Positions 1 through 9,812 of a stretch of DNA of 64,000 nt are shown here, piece after piece (within the stretch, counting starts at the first letter, position 1; every line of letters starts with the position of its first letter). The stretch covers positions 43,158-107,157 of the forward strand of contig JAVBLA010000018.1 of assembly GCA_031553775.1 (NCBI GenBank), given 5' to 3'. This DNA comes from JAISFI01 sp031553775. Its GTDB lineage: Bacteria > Bacteroidota > Bacteroidia > Bacteroidales > Azobacteroidaceae. The notes beneath the pieces were generated by a model. It had not been told where the DNA came from. It saw only the letters and a list, made by a program, of their open reading frames with translations, and did not search any database. A program made the translations under genes and the position numbers.

Positions 1-145
1 ATAGAAAAAAATACTGCATTCCGGTCACCGGAAATTTTTGCTTTCCATCAAATGGATGCTTAACTAACTTCTGTGAAGCAAATATATACTTCAAGCTTAA
101 TACACAAAGAATAACAAATATAAGATAATTCAATACAAGATACAT
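1..145 (-). CDS. N-terminal fragment of a membrane protein, cut by the window edge
   Basis: An open frame starts with ATG at 145 and stays open to base 1, giving 48 residues. Residues 2-23 form a hydrophobic segment (LVLNYLIFVILCVLSLKYIFA), followed by a basic hydrophilic stretch. It begins only 4 bases after the stop of the preceding glycosyltransferase gene, so it is very probably the next gene of the same operon. One N-terminal membrane segment at this point in a polysaccharide locus would fit a polymerase, flippase or acyltransferase. The fragment is too short to say which, so no function is assigned. Confidence 0.6.
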   Translation of the reverse strand, partial: MYLVLNYLIFVILCVLSLKYIFASQKLVKHPFDGKQKFPVTGMQYFFL

Positions 146-149
146 ATCT

Positions 150-1283
150 TCATTCTATTACTTCAGCCAAATACTCCACCCATTGATTCATTATAACAGG
201 CACATCAAATCTCATTACATTCTTCTTTGATTCTGACCCCATTTGTAATCTTAATTGCTTATCCTGCATCAGCAGTTCTATTTTTTCAGTCAGCGCCAAT
301 ATATTTTTTGTTTCTACTAAAAAACCATCTTTATTTTCTGTTATTATTTCTGAAGGACCGCATTCGCAATCAAAAGCAACACAAGGTACACCGCAAGCCA
401 TTGCTTCTGTCAGTACTAAGCCAAAGCCGTCATACAATGATGGTAATACAAAGATAGAAGCCTCCAGCATTATTTTTTCAACATCAATTTCCGGGTCTTT
501 TAGAATAAAAGAATCATGCAAAGATAAGTTATTAATTTCATTTTGTAGCAACTCTTTATCCTGGCCATCCCCATAAATAACAACTTTCCAGTCAGGATAC
601 TTATCATAAAGCAATGCAAAAGACCGAATCAGGTAGTCAAAACCTTTAGGATATACCAAGCGGCCCATCGATACAATCAGTTTATTATCCAGAGCTGCCG
701 TTTTATCCGATGTAAAGGAAAGAGGATTAGGTATTACCTGAAATTTCTTATGATTCCCCCATAAATTTTTATCCCGGTGTGTCAATAATACGATATGATT
801 ATATTTTCCCGCATAATATGTTTCCTTCCATTGCAAAAATTTCAGCCAGTATTTTCGTATATGTTTATATTTATCGTTTTTCAGTGCATTTCCAAGATGC
901 ATCAAATAGTTTTTTGTAAAATGAAATTCTAGAACTTTCTTACTTCCATCCTTCGATTGGTAAAGGAATTCAGCATCCAGTCCAAAAACACTGATAGTTA
1001 CATCAGGTTTTATTTCTTCTAGTTTTTGAAATAATTTTTGTTTGTATTCCCGCTTTGAACTACTTCCCAAAATCATCCAAGGCTTATGGTTCAATTCGTT
1101 TACTTCCAGTGAATGAATCATAATATTCTGAGAAAAAGGGAAAAAAGTAGTTTGTGTTTTTTTTAAGACAATAAAATGCACTTCATAACCTAATATATCG
1201 GCAAAGTAATTGGCTTTTGTACACAAAACCCTTTCTATTCCACCTGAATTTTCTATAGATGCAATGCTGTAGGCAATTTTCAT
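150..1283 (-). CDS. GT4 family glycosyltransferase
   Basis: This 377-residue protein has the GT-B layout of family GT4. The N-terminal acceptor half carries a glycine-rich turn (ENSGGIERV, residues 11-19). The donor half begins near the GRLVYPKG motif (residues 207-214). The retaining-GT4 E-x7-E signature appears as D285-x7-E293 within YDGFGLVLTEAMACG, so the first acid is Asp. It presumably transfers a sugar from a nucleotide donor onto the lipid-linked polysaccharide at the inner face of the cytoplasmic membrane. Donor and acceptor cannot be read from the sequence. It lies 63 bases after the GT-C gene. Confidence 0.85.
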   Translation of the reverse strand: MKIAYSIASIENSGGIERVLCTKANYFADILGYEVHFIVLKKTQTTFFPFSQNIMIHSLEVNELNHKPWMILGSSSKREYKQKLFQKLEEIKPDVTISVFGLDAEFLYQSKDGSKKVLEFHFTKNYLMHLGNALKNDKYKHIRKYWLKFLQWKETYYAGKYNHIVLLTHRDKNLWGNHKKFQVIPNPLSFTSDKTAALDNKLIVSMGRLVYPKGFDYLIRSFALLYDKYPDWKVVIYGDGQDKELLQNEINNLSLHDSFILKDPEIDVEKIMLEASIFVLPSLYDGFGLVLTEAMACGVPCVAFDCECGPSEIITENKDGFLVETKNILALTEKIELLMQDKQLRLQMGSESKKNVMRFDVPVIMNQWVEYLAEVIE

Positions 1284-1346
1284 GTTAATTCAATAAATTT
1301 AGTCATTTTCTCGCAATGGCATAATCAAAATAAATTTTGCTTCTGC

Positions 1347-3176
1347 TCATTGCTTATCGAAAATATTACATTCTTTCTTACAAAAAACAAATTTTTCTCC
1401 TATCTCATAAATATGATAATCGTCAAGTTTCCAATTATGTTTTTCAAAAAAAACAGATAAAATATCCATATCATGAGACAAAAGAATCATATAATCAGGC
1501 TTGTTTTCGTCTGACACTGTAGCTAACCTGACAAACTTTTCAACGGCTAAAGCTTCGGAAACATTTGAAAATAAAGATCCGGAAACGGCATATACAGTCA
1601 TCAATTCAAAATTAAAAGCCAATATCTTATCTCCGGGAGTAAAACCATGTTTCAGCAATAGAGAATCTACCTGCTCATAGTATTTTTTTTGTGTTTCTGT
1701 AATTTTTATATACTTAAGCGCTTCCAAATTCGTTGTTTCTCTTGAATTCAATATGGATCCATCAAAATATTGCTTCTGCACATATGTAAAGAAATTAAAG
1801 TTCAGTGTGATCAATATAAATAACCCCAAAACAATATTTTTTATTTTTCCACAATCATCAGTAAAAAACCAATAACAAAATAAAAATCCCCAAACCGGAA
1901 TAAAATACATCATTTTCACCACTAAAATCATATTGGTCCCGATGGATGCCAGCAGAGGAAAGAAAATAATCAGTATAAAAAATAAAACATCTTTCGATAA
2001 AATGGTTTTAATAATTTCTTTTTTCTGGATATACAGTAAAATCAAAACCCCTGTTATTACTATCAAAGGGAAAATATATGACTTAAAATTTGACGGATCA
2101 ATAAACAAAACAGGAATCAACAGGGCCAAGACATATAAATTATAGATATTATCCCAATAAAAATAACTTTTTTGATTTTTATCAACAGCAGAAAATATCG
2201 CTAAAAACAAGACCGGTATAAGAAATATAATCCCTAAAGCACTTCTTCGTTCAAAAAACGAAAAAGTAAAAAGCAAAAAACACAACAAACAGATCAAAAC
2301 CTTCGCAAATTTAGGTTTTTTAGAAATAAGGTTAAAAAATAGCAAAATCAGCACGGAAGAAAATGATACCACATAGGATAATTCCTTTAAATACGTCACA
2401 ATTAATTGTACAAAGTGTAACGGTCCGTAACTTGAATCCATTACATGAAAGGCAGAAAAAAAGTCATACACCAAGTCTCTTATATCTTTTACAAAAAAAT
2501 GATATACAAATGCCTGGATAACAACTCCTGATATAAGAAATCCAGAATGAAGAAGCAATGATCTTATACTACTTTTGGAATCATATAAAACCAAAAGGAA
2601 CAAACAAGAAGAAGTGATTAATCCGGATGGTGGAATATTGATTACCGAATAAAAAGAAAAAAAACCGATCAGGAACACCATGATTGATTTCATCCATTGG
2701 TTTCCAGAGTTAAACCACAGATAAAAAGACAGCATTCCCAATAAAAAAAACAATTGTAATTGATTATAATGCAATGATAAAGAATAAGCTGGCCCCACAA
2801 ACACCAAAGCACCAAAAATAAAGAAAATAGAAAAAAACGATATAATGGGAAGTTCCCTTCTTTTCCTTTTTTTCAACCAATAGTATGAAGAAGAAGAAAG
2901 CATAAAAACGCCTAGAAAGCAGCAAATATATGCTACAATCCGGCTATTTACAATATTATAAGGGATTATTGAAAAAATATGCCTGATTATATTAAATGAT
3001 TCGGACGTATGGATGCCTAATTCCTGATGTTTGTCGCCTCCGAATAAATACCAGGCTTCGTCCGCACAATTCCGGATGCCGATAAAAAGATGATTAGCCC
3101 AGAATATCCATAAAAAAAGTGCAAAAAATAAAAGTGCACCATTCATCCAAGCATTTATTTTCGAATATGATTTCAT
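1347..3176 (-). CDS. Polytopic GT-C type glycosyltransferase (putative)
   Basis: A 609-residue integral membrane protein with roughly a dozen hydrophobic segments and a hydrophilic C-terminal domain (about residues 460-609). The first extracytoplasmic loop contains the acidic pair typical of GT-C enzymes (ADEAWYLFGG, about residues 38-47). GT-C enzymes use polyprenyl-phosphate-linked sugars on the outer face of the membrane. Its upstream neighbour is a GtrB-like polyprenyl-phosphate glycosyltransferase that could make such a donor, so the two may add a side-branch sugar to the finished polymer. It could instead be a polymerase or another membrane protein; the family call rests on topology and the acidic loop. 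Confidence 0.55.
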   Translation of the reverse strand: MKSYSKINAWMNGALLFFALFLWIFWANHLFIGIRNCADEAWYLFGGDKHQELGIHTSESFNIIRHIFSIIPYNIVNSRIVAYICCFLGVFMLSSSSYYWLKKRKRRELPIISFFSIFFIFGALVFVGPAYSLSLHYNQLQLFFLLGMLSFYLWFNSGNQWMKSIMVFLIGFFSFYSVINIPPSGLITSSCLFLLVLYDSKSSIRSLLLHSGFLISGVVIQAFVYHFFVKDIRDLVYDFFSAFHVMDSSYGPLHFVQLIVTYLKELSYVVSFSSVLILLFFNLISKKPKFAKVLICLLCFLLFTFSFFERRSALGIIFLIPVLFLAIFSAVDKNQKSYFYWDNIYNLYVLALLIPVLFIDPSNFKSYIFPLIVITGVLILLYIQKKEIIKTILSKDVLFFILIIFFPLLASIGTNMILVVKMMYFIPVWGFLFCYWFFTDDCGKIKNIVLGLFILITLNFNFFTYVQKQYFDGSILNSRETTNLEALKYIKITETQKKYYEQVDSLLLKHGFTPGDKILAFNFELMTVYAVSGSLFSNVSEALAVEKFVRLATVSDENKPDYMILLSHDMDILSVFFEKHNWKLDDYHIYEIGEKFVFCKKECNIFDKQ

Positions 3177-3251
3177 TTCAAATTTAGTATTTTATCTCTA
3201 AGTACATGACAAAATTCAGAATCGTTATATGCAGGTATCACAACTAAAGAA

Positions 3252-4181
3252 TCATTTTTTTATATTAAATTCTTCCTTAACAACAAATAAAGGCCGGCCT
3301 TTTACCTCATCATACACTTTTCCCACATATAATCCGATTACACCCAAAGTAAAAATCATAAGCCCTCCTATAAACCAAATGGAAAACACAGTAGTAGTAA
3401 AACCACTTACAGATATTATTCCAAAAAAATAAGCAATAACATTATAAATAGCTAATAAAAAAGAAATAACAGACATAATAAAACCCAATTTTACTGTTAG
3501 TTTCAAGGGTTTATTAGAATTTGAGAGTGCCACATCCATTGCCAAATTTATCAATTTTGAAAATGTATATGACGATTTTCCTTCATGTCGTTCCGAGTGC
3601 CTGACATTGATCGCTGTTTTATTAAATCCCAAGAAAGAGATCAACGATCCGAACGAACGGCTCTTTTCTGGCATCCGGTTGTATTGCTCTATTACCTGAC
3701 TATGATAGATACCGAAATTAGCAATAGAACTATCTGTTTTTTGTCCACTGAGATAAGAAAAGACAGTATGAAAAACCCTGGAACCTAACTTTTTGAAAAA
3801 TCCATCTTTTCGTTCTTCTCTTCTGGCAAAAACAATATCATATCCCTCCTGCGCTTTTTGATACAAACGGGATATCTCATCCGGACGATCCTGTAAATCA
3901 CAGTCCATCACTACTACCCATTCACCACTGGCATAAGATAGCCCTGCGCTAATAGCAATATGTTGTCCGAAATTCCGGCTCAGGTTAATCCCCTTAACAC
4001 GGATATCTTTTCCGGCCAGCTCGCGAATCCGTTGCCAGGAAAGATCCGGTGAAGCATCATTTACCAGGATTATTTCAAAATCAGGAGTAATAACAGACAA
4101 ATTGTCGATCAATTGTTTTATTAACTCATCAACAATATATTCTGCTTTATACACAGGTGAAACAACAGAAATTAAACACAT
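3252..4181 (-). CDS. GtrB/DPM1-like polyprenyl-phosphate glycosyltransferase
   Basis: 309 residues: a GT2 (GT-A) domain at about 1-225 followed by two membrane segments (about 230-256 and 264-290). The GT2 start is ISVVSPVYKAE, the metal-binding motif is MDCDLQD, and the tail has the KGRPLFVV signature common in bactoprenol glucosyltransferases. Family members transfer a sugar from a UDP or GDP donor to undecaprenyl phosphate on the cytoplasmic face. The adjacent GT-C gene would be the natural user of the product. No GtrA-type flippase is visible in the window, although the gene cut at base 1 cannot be excluded. Confidence 0.85.
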   Translation of the reverse strand: MCLISVVSPVYKAEYIVDELIKQLIDNLSVITPDFEIILVNDASPDLSWQRIRELAGKDIRVKGINLSRNFGQHIAISAGLSYASGEWVVVMDCDLQDRPDEISRLYQKAQEGYDIVFARREERKDGFFKKLGSRVFHTVFSYLSGQKTDSSIANFGIYHSQVIEQYNRMPEKSRSFGSLISFLGFNKTAINVRHSERHEGKSSYTFSKLINLAMDVALSNSNKPLKLTVKLGFIMSVISFLLAIYNVIAYFFGIISVSGFTTTVFSIWFIGGLMIFTLGVIGLYVGKVYDEVKGRPLFVVKEEFNIKK

Positions 4182-4273
4182 GTCTTCGTTTTTTCAGATT
4201 ATTGGGATGATATCCGATTTTGAAGGTCCTTTTATTAAGAACTTCATTTGCAACACGATATATCCCTCTTTAT

Positions 4274-5017
4274 TTAACATAACCACATGTGGTATATGTA
4301 TTTTATTTCTTTTACTTTAAACTGGTTGCTTTCATAAAATTTACATGCAGCAACATTCATGTATTGAGTGGAAACATTGAGCCTCTTTATTCCACCTTCA
4401 AAAGCTGATTTTTTAGCCTGGCTCAACAATAAAGAACCTATTTTTTGACCTCTACAAGTATCATCGACAGCTATCAAACCAATAGTCGCTTCCTCCTCTT
4501 TTTTCAGAGTCAACAATCCTGCATATTTTTCTTCCATATTCGTCTGGCAGACCCACACTTCGTCTGCGATCCGGCCTGATACCGAATTTTCAATCCATGC
4601 ACGATACATTGACTCAAATGATGCGTCAGGAAATTTTTTATCCAATTTAAAACGGGAATATTCACCGGCCTGTAATGCAAGACAATAAATTGAATCATCA
4701 ATAACTGATGCATCATACAATTCCAGCAGATTCATTTCAGGGACAGAAAGAACAGGAGACTCAATATCATAAAAATAAGTAACTTTATCATCAACAAGAA
4801 AAACCGATTGATCTTTCAACTCTTGTTTTATATCCGAATATATATAAATTAAATCATATCCTTCCTGTATTGCGAGTTCTTTTATTTGGGATATTACATT
4901 ATCGTCAAGTTCCCGGATTTCAATTTTTCCTATATTCAGTTGAAAAAAATCCGAATCCCAAGACAATTTTTGTATTTCTACATTCTGCGTTGTCGAACAA
5001 GCATCTGTAATCGCCAT
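4274..5017 (-). CDS. WecD-like GNAT N-acetyltransferase (dTDP-Fuc4N acetylation)
   Basis: 247 residues. The N-terminal region has the LSWDSDFFQLNIG pattern and the middle has SRFKLDKKFPD and MYRAWIENSVSG, both characteristic of WecD-type enzymes. The C-terminal GNAT fold has the acetyl-CoA loop RGQKIGSLLL and ends in the usual N-x-AA-x-x-FYE pattern. E. coli WecD acetylates dTDP-4-amino-4,6-dideoxygalactose to dTDP-Fuc4NAc. The gene lies 11 bases behind a WecE-like aminotransferase that would make that substrate, as in enterobacterial common antigen loci. The sugar is inferred from this pairing. N-acylation with a different acyl group remains possible. Confidence 0.8.
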   Translation of the reverse strand: MAITDACSTTQNVEIQKLSWDSDFFQLNIGKIEIRELDDNVISQIKELAIQEGYDLIYIYSDIKQELKDQSVFLVDDKVTYFYDIESPVLSVPEMNLLELYDASVIDDSIYCLALQAGEYSRFKLDKKFPDASFESMYRAWIENSVSGRIADEVWVCQTNMEEKYAGLLTLKKEEEATIGLIAVDDTCRGQKIGSLLLSQAKKSAFEGGIKRLNVSTQYMNVAACKFYESNQFKVKEIKYIYHMWLC

Positions 5018-5028
5018 AAATAACCTAC

Positions 5029-6144
5029 TTAATTACTTATTGTTTCTATAATTCTGAAGATATCATCATCTTCCAATTCATAATATAACGGCAACCTTAC
5101 TAAACAATCACTATACTGGTCAGCATTAGCCAAAACCCGGCCATCATGCTTTCCCTCATAAAAAGGGCTTTCATGTAAACTTAAATAGTGAAAAACAGCA
5201 TGAATGCCATTTTCTTTCAGTTTAGAAATCAAGCCGGTTCTTTGTTCCAGGTCTTTACATACCAGGTAAAACATATGACCATTATTGGTTGCGTAATCCG
5301 GTATAAACGGTAAAGATACATTATTTTTTTGAGACCAGTCTTTCAATCCTTTGTAATACAAGTTCCATATATGCTTGCGCTTTTTCTGAATATTTTCCAG
5401 ATTTTCCAACTGAGCCCATAAATATGCAGCAATAACATCTGATGGGAGGAAAGAAGATCCTATATCCACCCAGCCATATTTATTAATTTCTCCCCGGAAA
5501 AATTCCGCCCGATTAGTACCTTTCTCCCAGATAATTTCTGCCCGGTGAATAAACCGGGCATCATTAACAGCGAGTAATCCGCCTTCTCCACTGCTGAGAT
5601 TTTTTGTTTCATGAAAGGAAAATGCGGCCAAGTGTCCGATACTTCCCAGGGGACATCCTTTATAAGATGAGTCTATTGCCTGGGCCGCATCTTCAATGAC
5701 CAGCAAATTATATTTTTCAGCCAAAGCCATGATGGGATCCATATCACACGCCACACCGGCATAATGAACCGGCACAATCGCTTTTGTACGGGGGGTTATT
5801 AATGCTTCCAGTTTGGATATATCCATGTTAGGTTCATCCGGCCGGCTATCTGTAAACACGATCTTTGCCCCCTGCCGCACAAACGCCAAGGGAGTTGAAA
5901 CAAAAGTATAGGAAGGGATGATTACTTCGTCGCCGGGTTGGATATCTGCCAGTATTGCACACATCTCCAAAGCATCTGTGCATGATGTTGTCAACAGCGT
6001 TTTTTTGAAGCCATAACGATCCTCAAAAAACTTTTGGCATTTTTTTGTAAACATCCCATTGCCGGAAATATGGCCGGAATATACTGCCTGATATATATAG
6101 TGGGCCTCTTTGCCTGTTAAATAGGGTTTGTTGAATGGTATCAT
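5029..6144 (-). CDS. wecE: WecE-like dTDP-4-dehydro-6-deoxy-D-glucose 4-aminotransferase
   Basis: 371 residues, a full-length DegT/DnrJ/EryC1 PLP-dependent sugar aminotransferase. It opens with IPFNKPYLTGKE, as WecE/RffA proteins do. The PLP phosphate-binding stretch is TTSCTDALEM, the cofactor aspartate is in VIEDAAQAI, and the Schiff-base lysine is expected in AFSFHETKNLSSGEGG. The enzyme aminates dTDP-4-keto-6-deoxyglucose, the RmlB product, at C4 using glutamate. RmlA and RmlB are encoded in the same locus, and a WecD-like acetyltransferase follows directly, which supports dTDP-Fuc4NAc as the product. A related C4-aminotransferase specificity is the main alternative. Confidence 0.88.
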   Translation of the reverse strand: MIPFNKPYLTGKEAHYIYQAVYSGHISGNGMFTKKCQKFFEDRYGFKKTLLTTSCTDALEMCAILADIQPGDEVIIPSYTFVSTPLAFVRQGAKIVFTDSRPDEPNMDISKLEALITPRTKAIVPVHYAGVACDMDPIMALAEKYNLLVIEDAAQAIDSSYKGCPLGSIGHLAAFSFHETKNLSSGEGGLLAVNDARFIHRAEIIWEKGTNRAEFFRGEINKYGWVDIGSSFLPSDVIAAYLWAQLENLENIQKKRKHIWNLYYKGLKDWSQKNNVSLPFIPDYATNNGHMFYLVCKDLEQRTGLISKLKENGIHAVFHYLSLHESPFYEGKHDGRVLANADQYSDCLVRLPLYYELEDDDIFRIIETISN

Positions 6145-6195
6145 CTTCCAATATTTAATTCAATTATTCAAAGCGATATATTATAATCGTCATCA

Positions 6196-7323
6196 TTACA
6201 TATTTTTTATATAAAAATCCACATAGGATTTCGCCGTATTTTCCCAGGTAAATGTAGAAGCATAGTGAACTAAATCATCCGGACTCCGCTCAATCACCTG
6301 GCTCTTGTGTTCAAAATCAAACATATATTGAGCCATCCGGTCCAAATCGTCCGGCCCAGTGTAAAATGCCATATCCCCTCCCACTTCCTGCAAAGACGAA
6401 TTGCGGCAGGTAACAACAGGCGTACCACAAGACATGGACTCGAGAATCGGCAATCCGAACCCTTCATACCTGGAAGGATAAAAAAACGCTTCGGCGGCAC
6501 TATATAAAGGCCTCAGCTCATACTCCTGCAGGTTAGAAAGAAATATTATTTTATTTCTTTGCAATTCTTCTTTGAATTCATGGAGTACAAAATCAGGAGG
6601 ATTGCTCCACAATAAAACCAAACGATGTTTTCCTCCTTCCGACAAGTATTTTTCAAAAGATCTCATCAATGAGAGCGTATTTTTCCGGCCCGCATTACAG
6701 GAGATCATCAAAAAATAAGGATCGGAAATAGCATATTTCTGTCTGAAAACAGTAATTTCTTCCTTTGATGCCGGATAAAAAATATCATGAGAAACACCCC
6801 AGGGAATAACAGTTATTTTTTCGGGTGGGATATTCATAGTTTCTATAATATCCTGTTTTGACGCTTCTGAACAGGTTACGATGTCTTTACATTTTCTCAT
6901 GAGAGGAGGAACCTGTTTTTTTAGTTGACCATGTTCAAATTCCGATTCTTGCATTTTCATAAACAATGCATCATGAAGGGTAATTACCGATCGGGAAGGA
7001 TTGAACAAATAATCGAAATTATGGGGTATATGCATTAAGTTGTACGATGTGTAAATTTCTTTTACAGGAAAACAACTCAAAACTTTATTCCACTTGTCTC
7101 TGTAGGGATAATACAGATGTTTGTTATCAAAAGGCAGTTGCAGTTTATCGCCGCCAATGCCCTTGGTATTTTGGGAGTATAATGTAACATCAAAAGGCAG
7201 GTTTTTCATTTTTGCAAGAGCTTGAAGCAATTCGAATGTTGTTTTTCCGACTCCGGTCAGATAACCTCTTACAAACAACGGAAGAACCGAATTAACATCT
7301 ATGCATAATCTCCTTTTCTCCAT
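6196..7323 (-). CDS. GT4 family glycosyltransferase
   Basis: 375 residues with the start placed at the ATG at 7323 (MEKRRLCIDVN). The frame extends upstream to a TTG at 7353, but that would overlap the previous gene by 23 bases, so the ATG is preferred. The C-terminal GT-B domain carries the E-x7-E signature in RYEGFGLPILESMSCG, and the middle contains ITLHDALF and the VPPLMRKC region of mannosyltransferase-like GT4 enzymes. It probably adds one residue to the growing repeat unit at the cytoplasmic membrane. Donor unknown. Confidence 0.85.
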   Translation of the reverse strand: MEKRRLCIDVNSVLPLFVRGYLTGVGKTTFELLQALAKMKNLPFDVTLYSQNTKGIGGDKLQLPFDNKHLYYPYRDKWNKVLSCFPVKEIYTSYNLMHIPHNFDYLFNPSRSVITLHDALFMKMQESEFEHGQLKKQVPPLMRKCKDIVTCSEASKQDIIETMNIPPEKITVIPWGVSHDIFYPASKEEITVFRQKYAISDPYFLMISCNAGRKNTLSLMRSFEKYLSEGGKHRLVLLWSNPPDFVLHEFKEELQRNKIIFLSNLQEYELRPLYSAAEAFFYPSRYEGFGLPILESMSCGTPVVTCRNSSLQEVGGDMAFYTGPDDLDRMAQYMFDFEHKSQVIERSPDDLVHYASTFTWENTAKSYVDFYIKNM

Positions 7324-7330
7324 TTTCGCT

Positions 7331-8617
7331 TCAGTTTTTTTTATTGTGAACAAGCGTTTTATACACTTCCATCAGCGAATCGACATGCTTCCGCATGTAT
7401 ATTACATGTTTGGGTGCATTTTCTCCCATGCGGATTCTTTCTTCAGGATGATCCAGCAGATACAACATTGCCTTATATAAAGCATCCAGATCACCCGGCA
7501 TCACTAACAATCCGTTTTCTCCATCATTGATCTGCATTTCTGCTCCTCCACAACGGGTAGCAATAACCGGCTTTCCCTCCGCCAACGCTTCTGCAATATT
7601 CAGGCCAAATACTTCAAACGAGATGGTGGGATGCACTAAAATATCAAAAGAATGAATAAATGAACGGATCTCATTCGCCGGAATTTTTCCATGAAAGAAA
7701 ATATTTTTCCAGGAAGTACATTTTCTCACCCGTTCTTTTTCTGTTTTTTCATCTATGTCTCCTATCATATGCAACTCGCAACGAGCCGGGTCAAGCCTGG
7801 AAAATGCCTCTAAAAGCAGATGAGTGCCTTTAGCATAACCAATTCTTCCAACATAGAAAAATCTAATTTTATCTTTTTCTGTGTTACTTTTTGCTGAAGA
7901 CTTTGACTGTTCAAATGGTATACCATGGGGTACAATCCGGATTTTTTTATCATCAATACCATTAATTATCATATTGTGGGCAATTGCTTCTGACGGTGCA
8001 ATAACAATATCTGCATAGCCGGCTATTGACGTCCATTCTTTTTGTTTATTCAGGATATACAGTGTTGAACAACCAATAGGAGTCACAAAATAAATAAATG
8101 GCATTTTCTGAAGCATTTTCCCAATCCTGATCCGCATTGACAAAGGAATCCATTTCATCCATGGATAAAAAAGAGATAATCCGAAACGGGTGTTTTTCAT
8201 AAGACATGGAAGACAATCTTTGTCGCTGACCTTTACCTGACATATTTTATCCTTATAATTCAATAAAGTACCTGCCGGGCAGGTAATTCCTCCATGATGA
8301 GCGGTAACCACACAGGGAATACCTAATTTCCCTGATAAACGTGTAAAATATTCCTTTTCAGAATGAATGTGAATAACATCCGGAGCAACCTCCTGTATTA
8401 TTCTTGAAATAGATTCTTCATCCAATGAAGATAACTGATAAATATCAATGCCCCTATATAATTCTTTTGTAATATCTACCCCAGGATTATTTTTCAAAGA
8501 AAAAACAGCAACAGGAATCTCCCTGCTGATCATTTCATCAACCAGATTTTTCACATAAACCTGTCCACCGCCATAAGTGGAGAAAAAGTTACCATTCGAT
8601 ATTATCAATATTTTCAA
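7331..8617 (-). CDS. GT4 family glycosyltransferase, TTG start
   Basis: 428 residues. The N-terminal half has a glycine-rich loop (YGGGQVYVKNL). The C-terminal half has GRIGYAKG and the E-x7-E signature FEVFGLNIAEALAEG. An insert at about residues 112-142 has three or more cysteines (ITCPAG, KICQV, CLPCLMK), a pattern seen in a subset of GT4 enzymes. I read it as a possible metal or disulfide site. The only plausible initiation codon is TTG at 8617: no in-frame ATG lies at the expected N-terminus, and a stop lies a few codons upstream. The acceptor and donor cannot be inferred. Confidence 0.85.
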   Translation of the reverse strand: MKILIISNGNFFSTYGGGQVYVKNLVDEMISREIPVAVFSLKNNPGVDITKELYRGIDIYQLSSLDEESISRIIQEVAPDVIHIHSEKEYFTRLSGKLGIPCVVTAHHGGITCPAGTLLNYKDKICQVKVSDKDCLPCLMKNTRFGLSLFYPWMKWIPLSMRIRIGKMLQKMPFIYFVTPIGCSTLYILNKQKEWTSIAGYADIVIAPSEAIAHNMIINGIDDKKIRIVPHGIPFEQSKSSAKSNTEKDKIRFFYVGRIGYAKGTHLLLEAFSRLDPARCELHMIGDIDEKTEKERVRKCTSWKNIFFHGKIPANEIRSFIHSFDILVHPTISFEVFGLNIAEALAEGKPVIATRCGGAEMQINDGENGLLVMPGDLDALYKAMLYLLDHPEERIRMGENAPKHVIYMRKHVDSLMEVYKTLVHNKKN

Positions 8618-8648
8618 TTCTCCCGAGGTATATAATTAATACTTATAA

Positions 8649-9809
8649 TCAAAAGACTTTCTCCCATAAATCTACAATTTTTTGAACCGAAAATTTACGG
8701 ATGTCAGTCATTGCATTGACAGATAAAGTCTGTAATTTTTCCGTATTGTTCATCAAATTACATAACTTTGCTTCATACTCTTTCATATTGAAAGGACTGA
8801 CCAATACACCATTCCTGTTATCTTCAATAATATCCGTAATCGAAGCATAACTTTGAAATGCAACCGGCACAACTCCCCATTGCATAGCTTCAGTCAAAAC
8901 CATTCCCCAACCTTCATAATTGGATGTCATGCAAAAAATACTGGCATCCCGGTAATATGGAAGAGGATCCTGAAAACCTCCGAAAAAAACATTGCTTCCA
9001 GCGGCCAGTGACTTGAGGGATGCCACATATGCAGGATTCCCATCTCCGATTATCACCAGTCTCCAGTCGGGATATCTCTTTCCTATCCTATTCCAGATCC
9101 TGATGATCCGGTCAATCCTTTTATTCGGGACGAGCATTCCCACATATAACAAGTCTTTTTTCTTTTGTGTTTTTACAACTACACTGTCAGGATATGAGTT
9201 TGGATTAGGAATGGCTATGTATTTACTGTTATATCCGGAACATAAAAGATCCAACTCCGGATAAAAACACTCCGATAAAGTACAAACTAAATCTGTCTGT
9301 GGCAACAACTTCCTGAACTGATTTTTCCGATCCTGCAGGAATTGATGTTTGATTTTGGGAAATAAAATAATCCGGGCAATCCTTTTCAGTTTTTCCAGAA
9401 GCGACTTATTCTTAAGGGGATATACTTCACCCCATAGATAAGGATATGCCAGTAAAGGAGTGGAATGTAATACTGAGATTATTTTCACAGGTTTATCTCC
9501 TCTATTAAGATACAACTCCGAATCCTCAAAATTTCCTGACTGATTAATCACAACATCGATATTATTGTTTTTCAGAAAATTATGATAAAAAGTAATATTT
9601 TCCTGAGACATCAGGTCTTTTGAAGGAAAATATTCGAGTTTTGCCGGATAATCATATTCGTGCCTGACTGTGAGGGGACAATCATATATCAAATAAAAAA
9701 CAGTGTACCCTCTCCTCTGCAGTTCAAGTGTAAGAGAATGGGTAACCCTTCCTATTCCTCCCCTTTCCGGATGAAATGGGGTAATATATGTAAACAATAC
9801 ATTTTTCAT
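8649..9809 (-). CDS. GT4 family glycosyltransferase
   Basis: 386 residues, GT-B fold. The N-terminus reads TYITPFHPERGGIGRVTHSL, the usual GT4 opening with a glycine-rich loop. The donor domain starts around LLYVGMLVPNKRIDRI and contains the E-x7-E motif NYEGWGMVLTEAMQWG. It is packed 3 bases behind the flavoprotein gene and 31 bases ahead of the next GT4 gene, so it belongs to the same transcript. Expected to act on a lipid-linked oligosaccharide in the cytoplasm; substrate unknown. Confidence 0.86.
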   Translation of the reverse strand: MKNVLFTYITPFHPERGGIGRVTHSLTLELQRRGYTVFYLIYDCPLTVRHEYDYPAKLEYFPSKDLMSQENITFYHNFLKNNNIDVVINQSGNFEDSELYLNRGDKPVKIISVLHSTPLLAYPYLWGEVYPLKNKSLLEKLKRIARIILFPKIKHQFLQDRKNQFRKLLPQTDLVCTLSECFYPELDLLCSGYNSKYIAIPNPNSYPDSVVVKTQKKKDLLYVGMLVPNKRIDRIIRIWNRIGKRYPDWRLVIIGDGNPAYVASLKSLAAGSNVFFGGFQDPLPYYRDASIFCMTSNYEGWGMVLTEAMQWGVVPVAFQSYASITDIIEDNRNGVLVSPFNMKEYEAKLCNLMNNTEKLQTLSVNAMTDIRKFSVQKIVDLWEKVF

Positions 9810-9812
9810 AAA

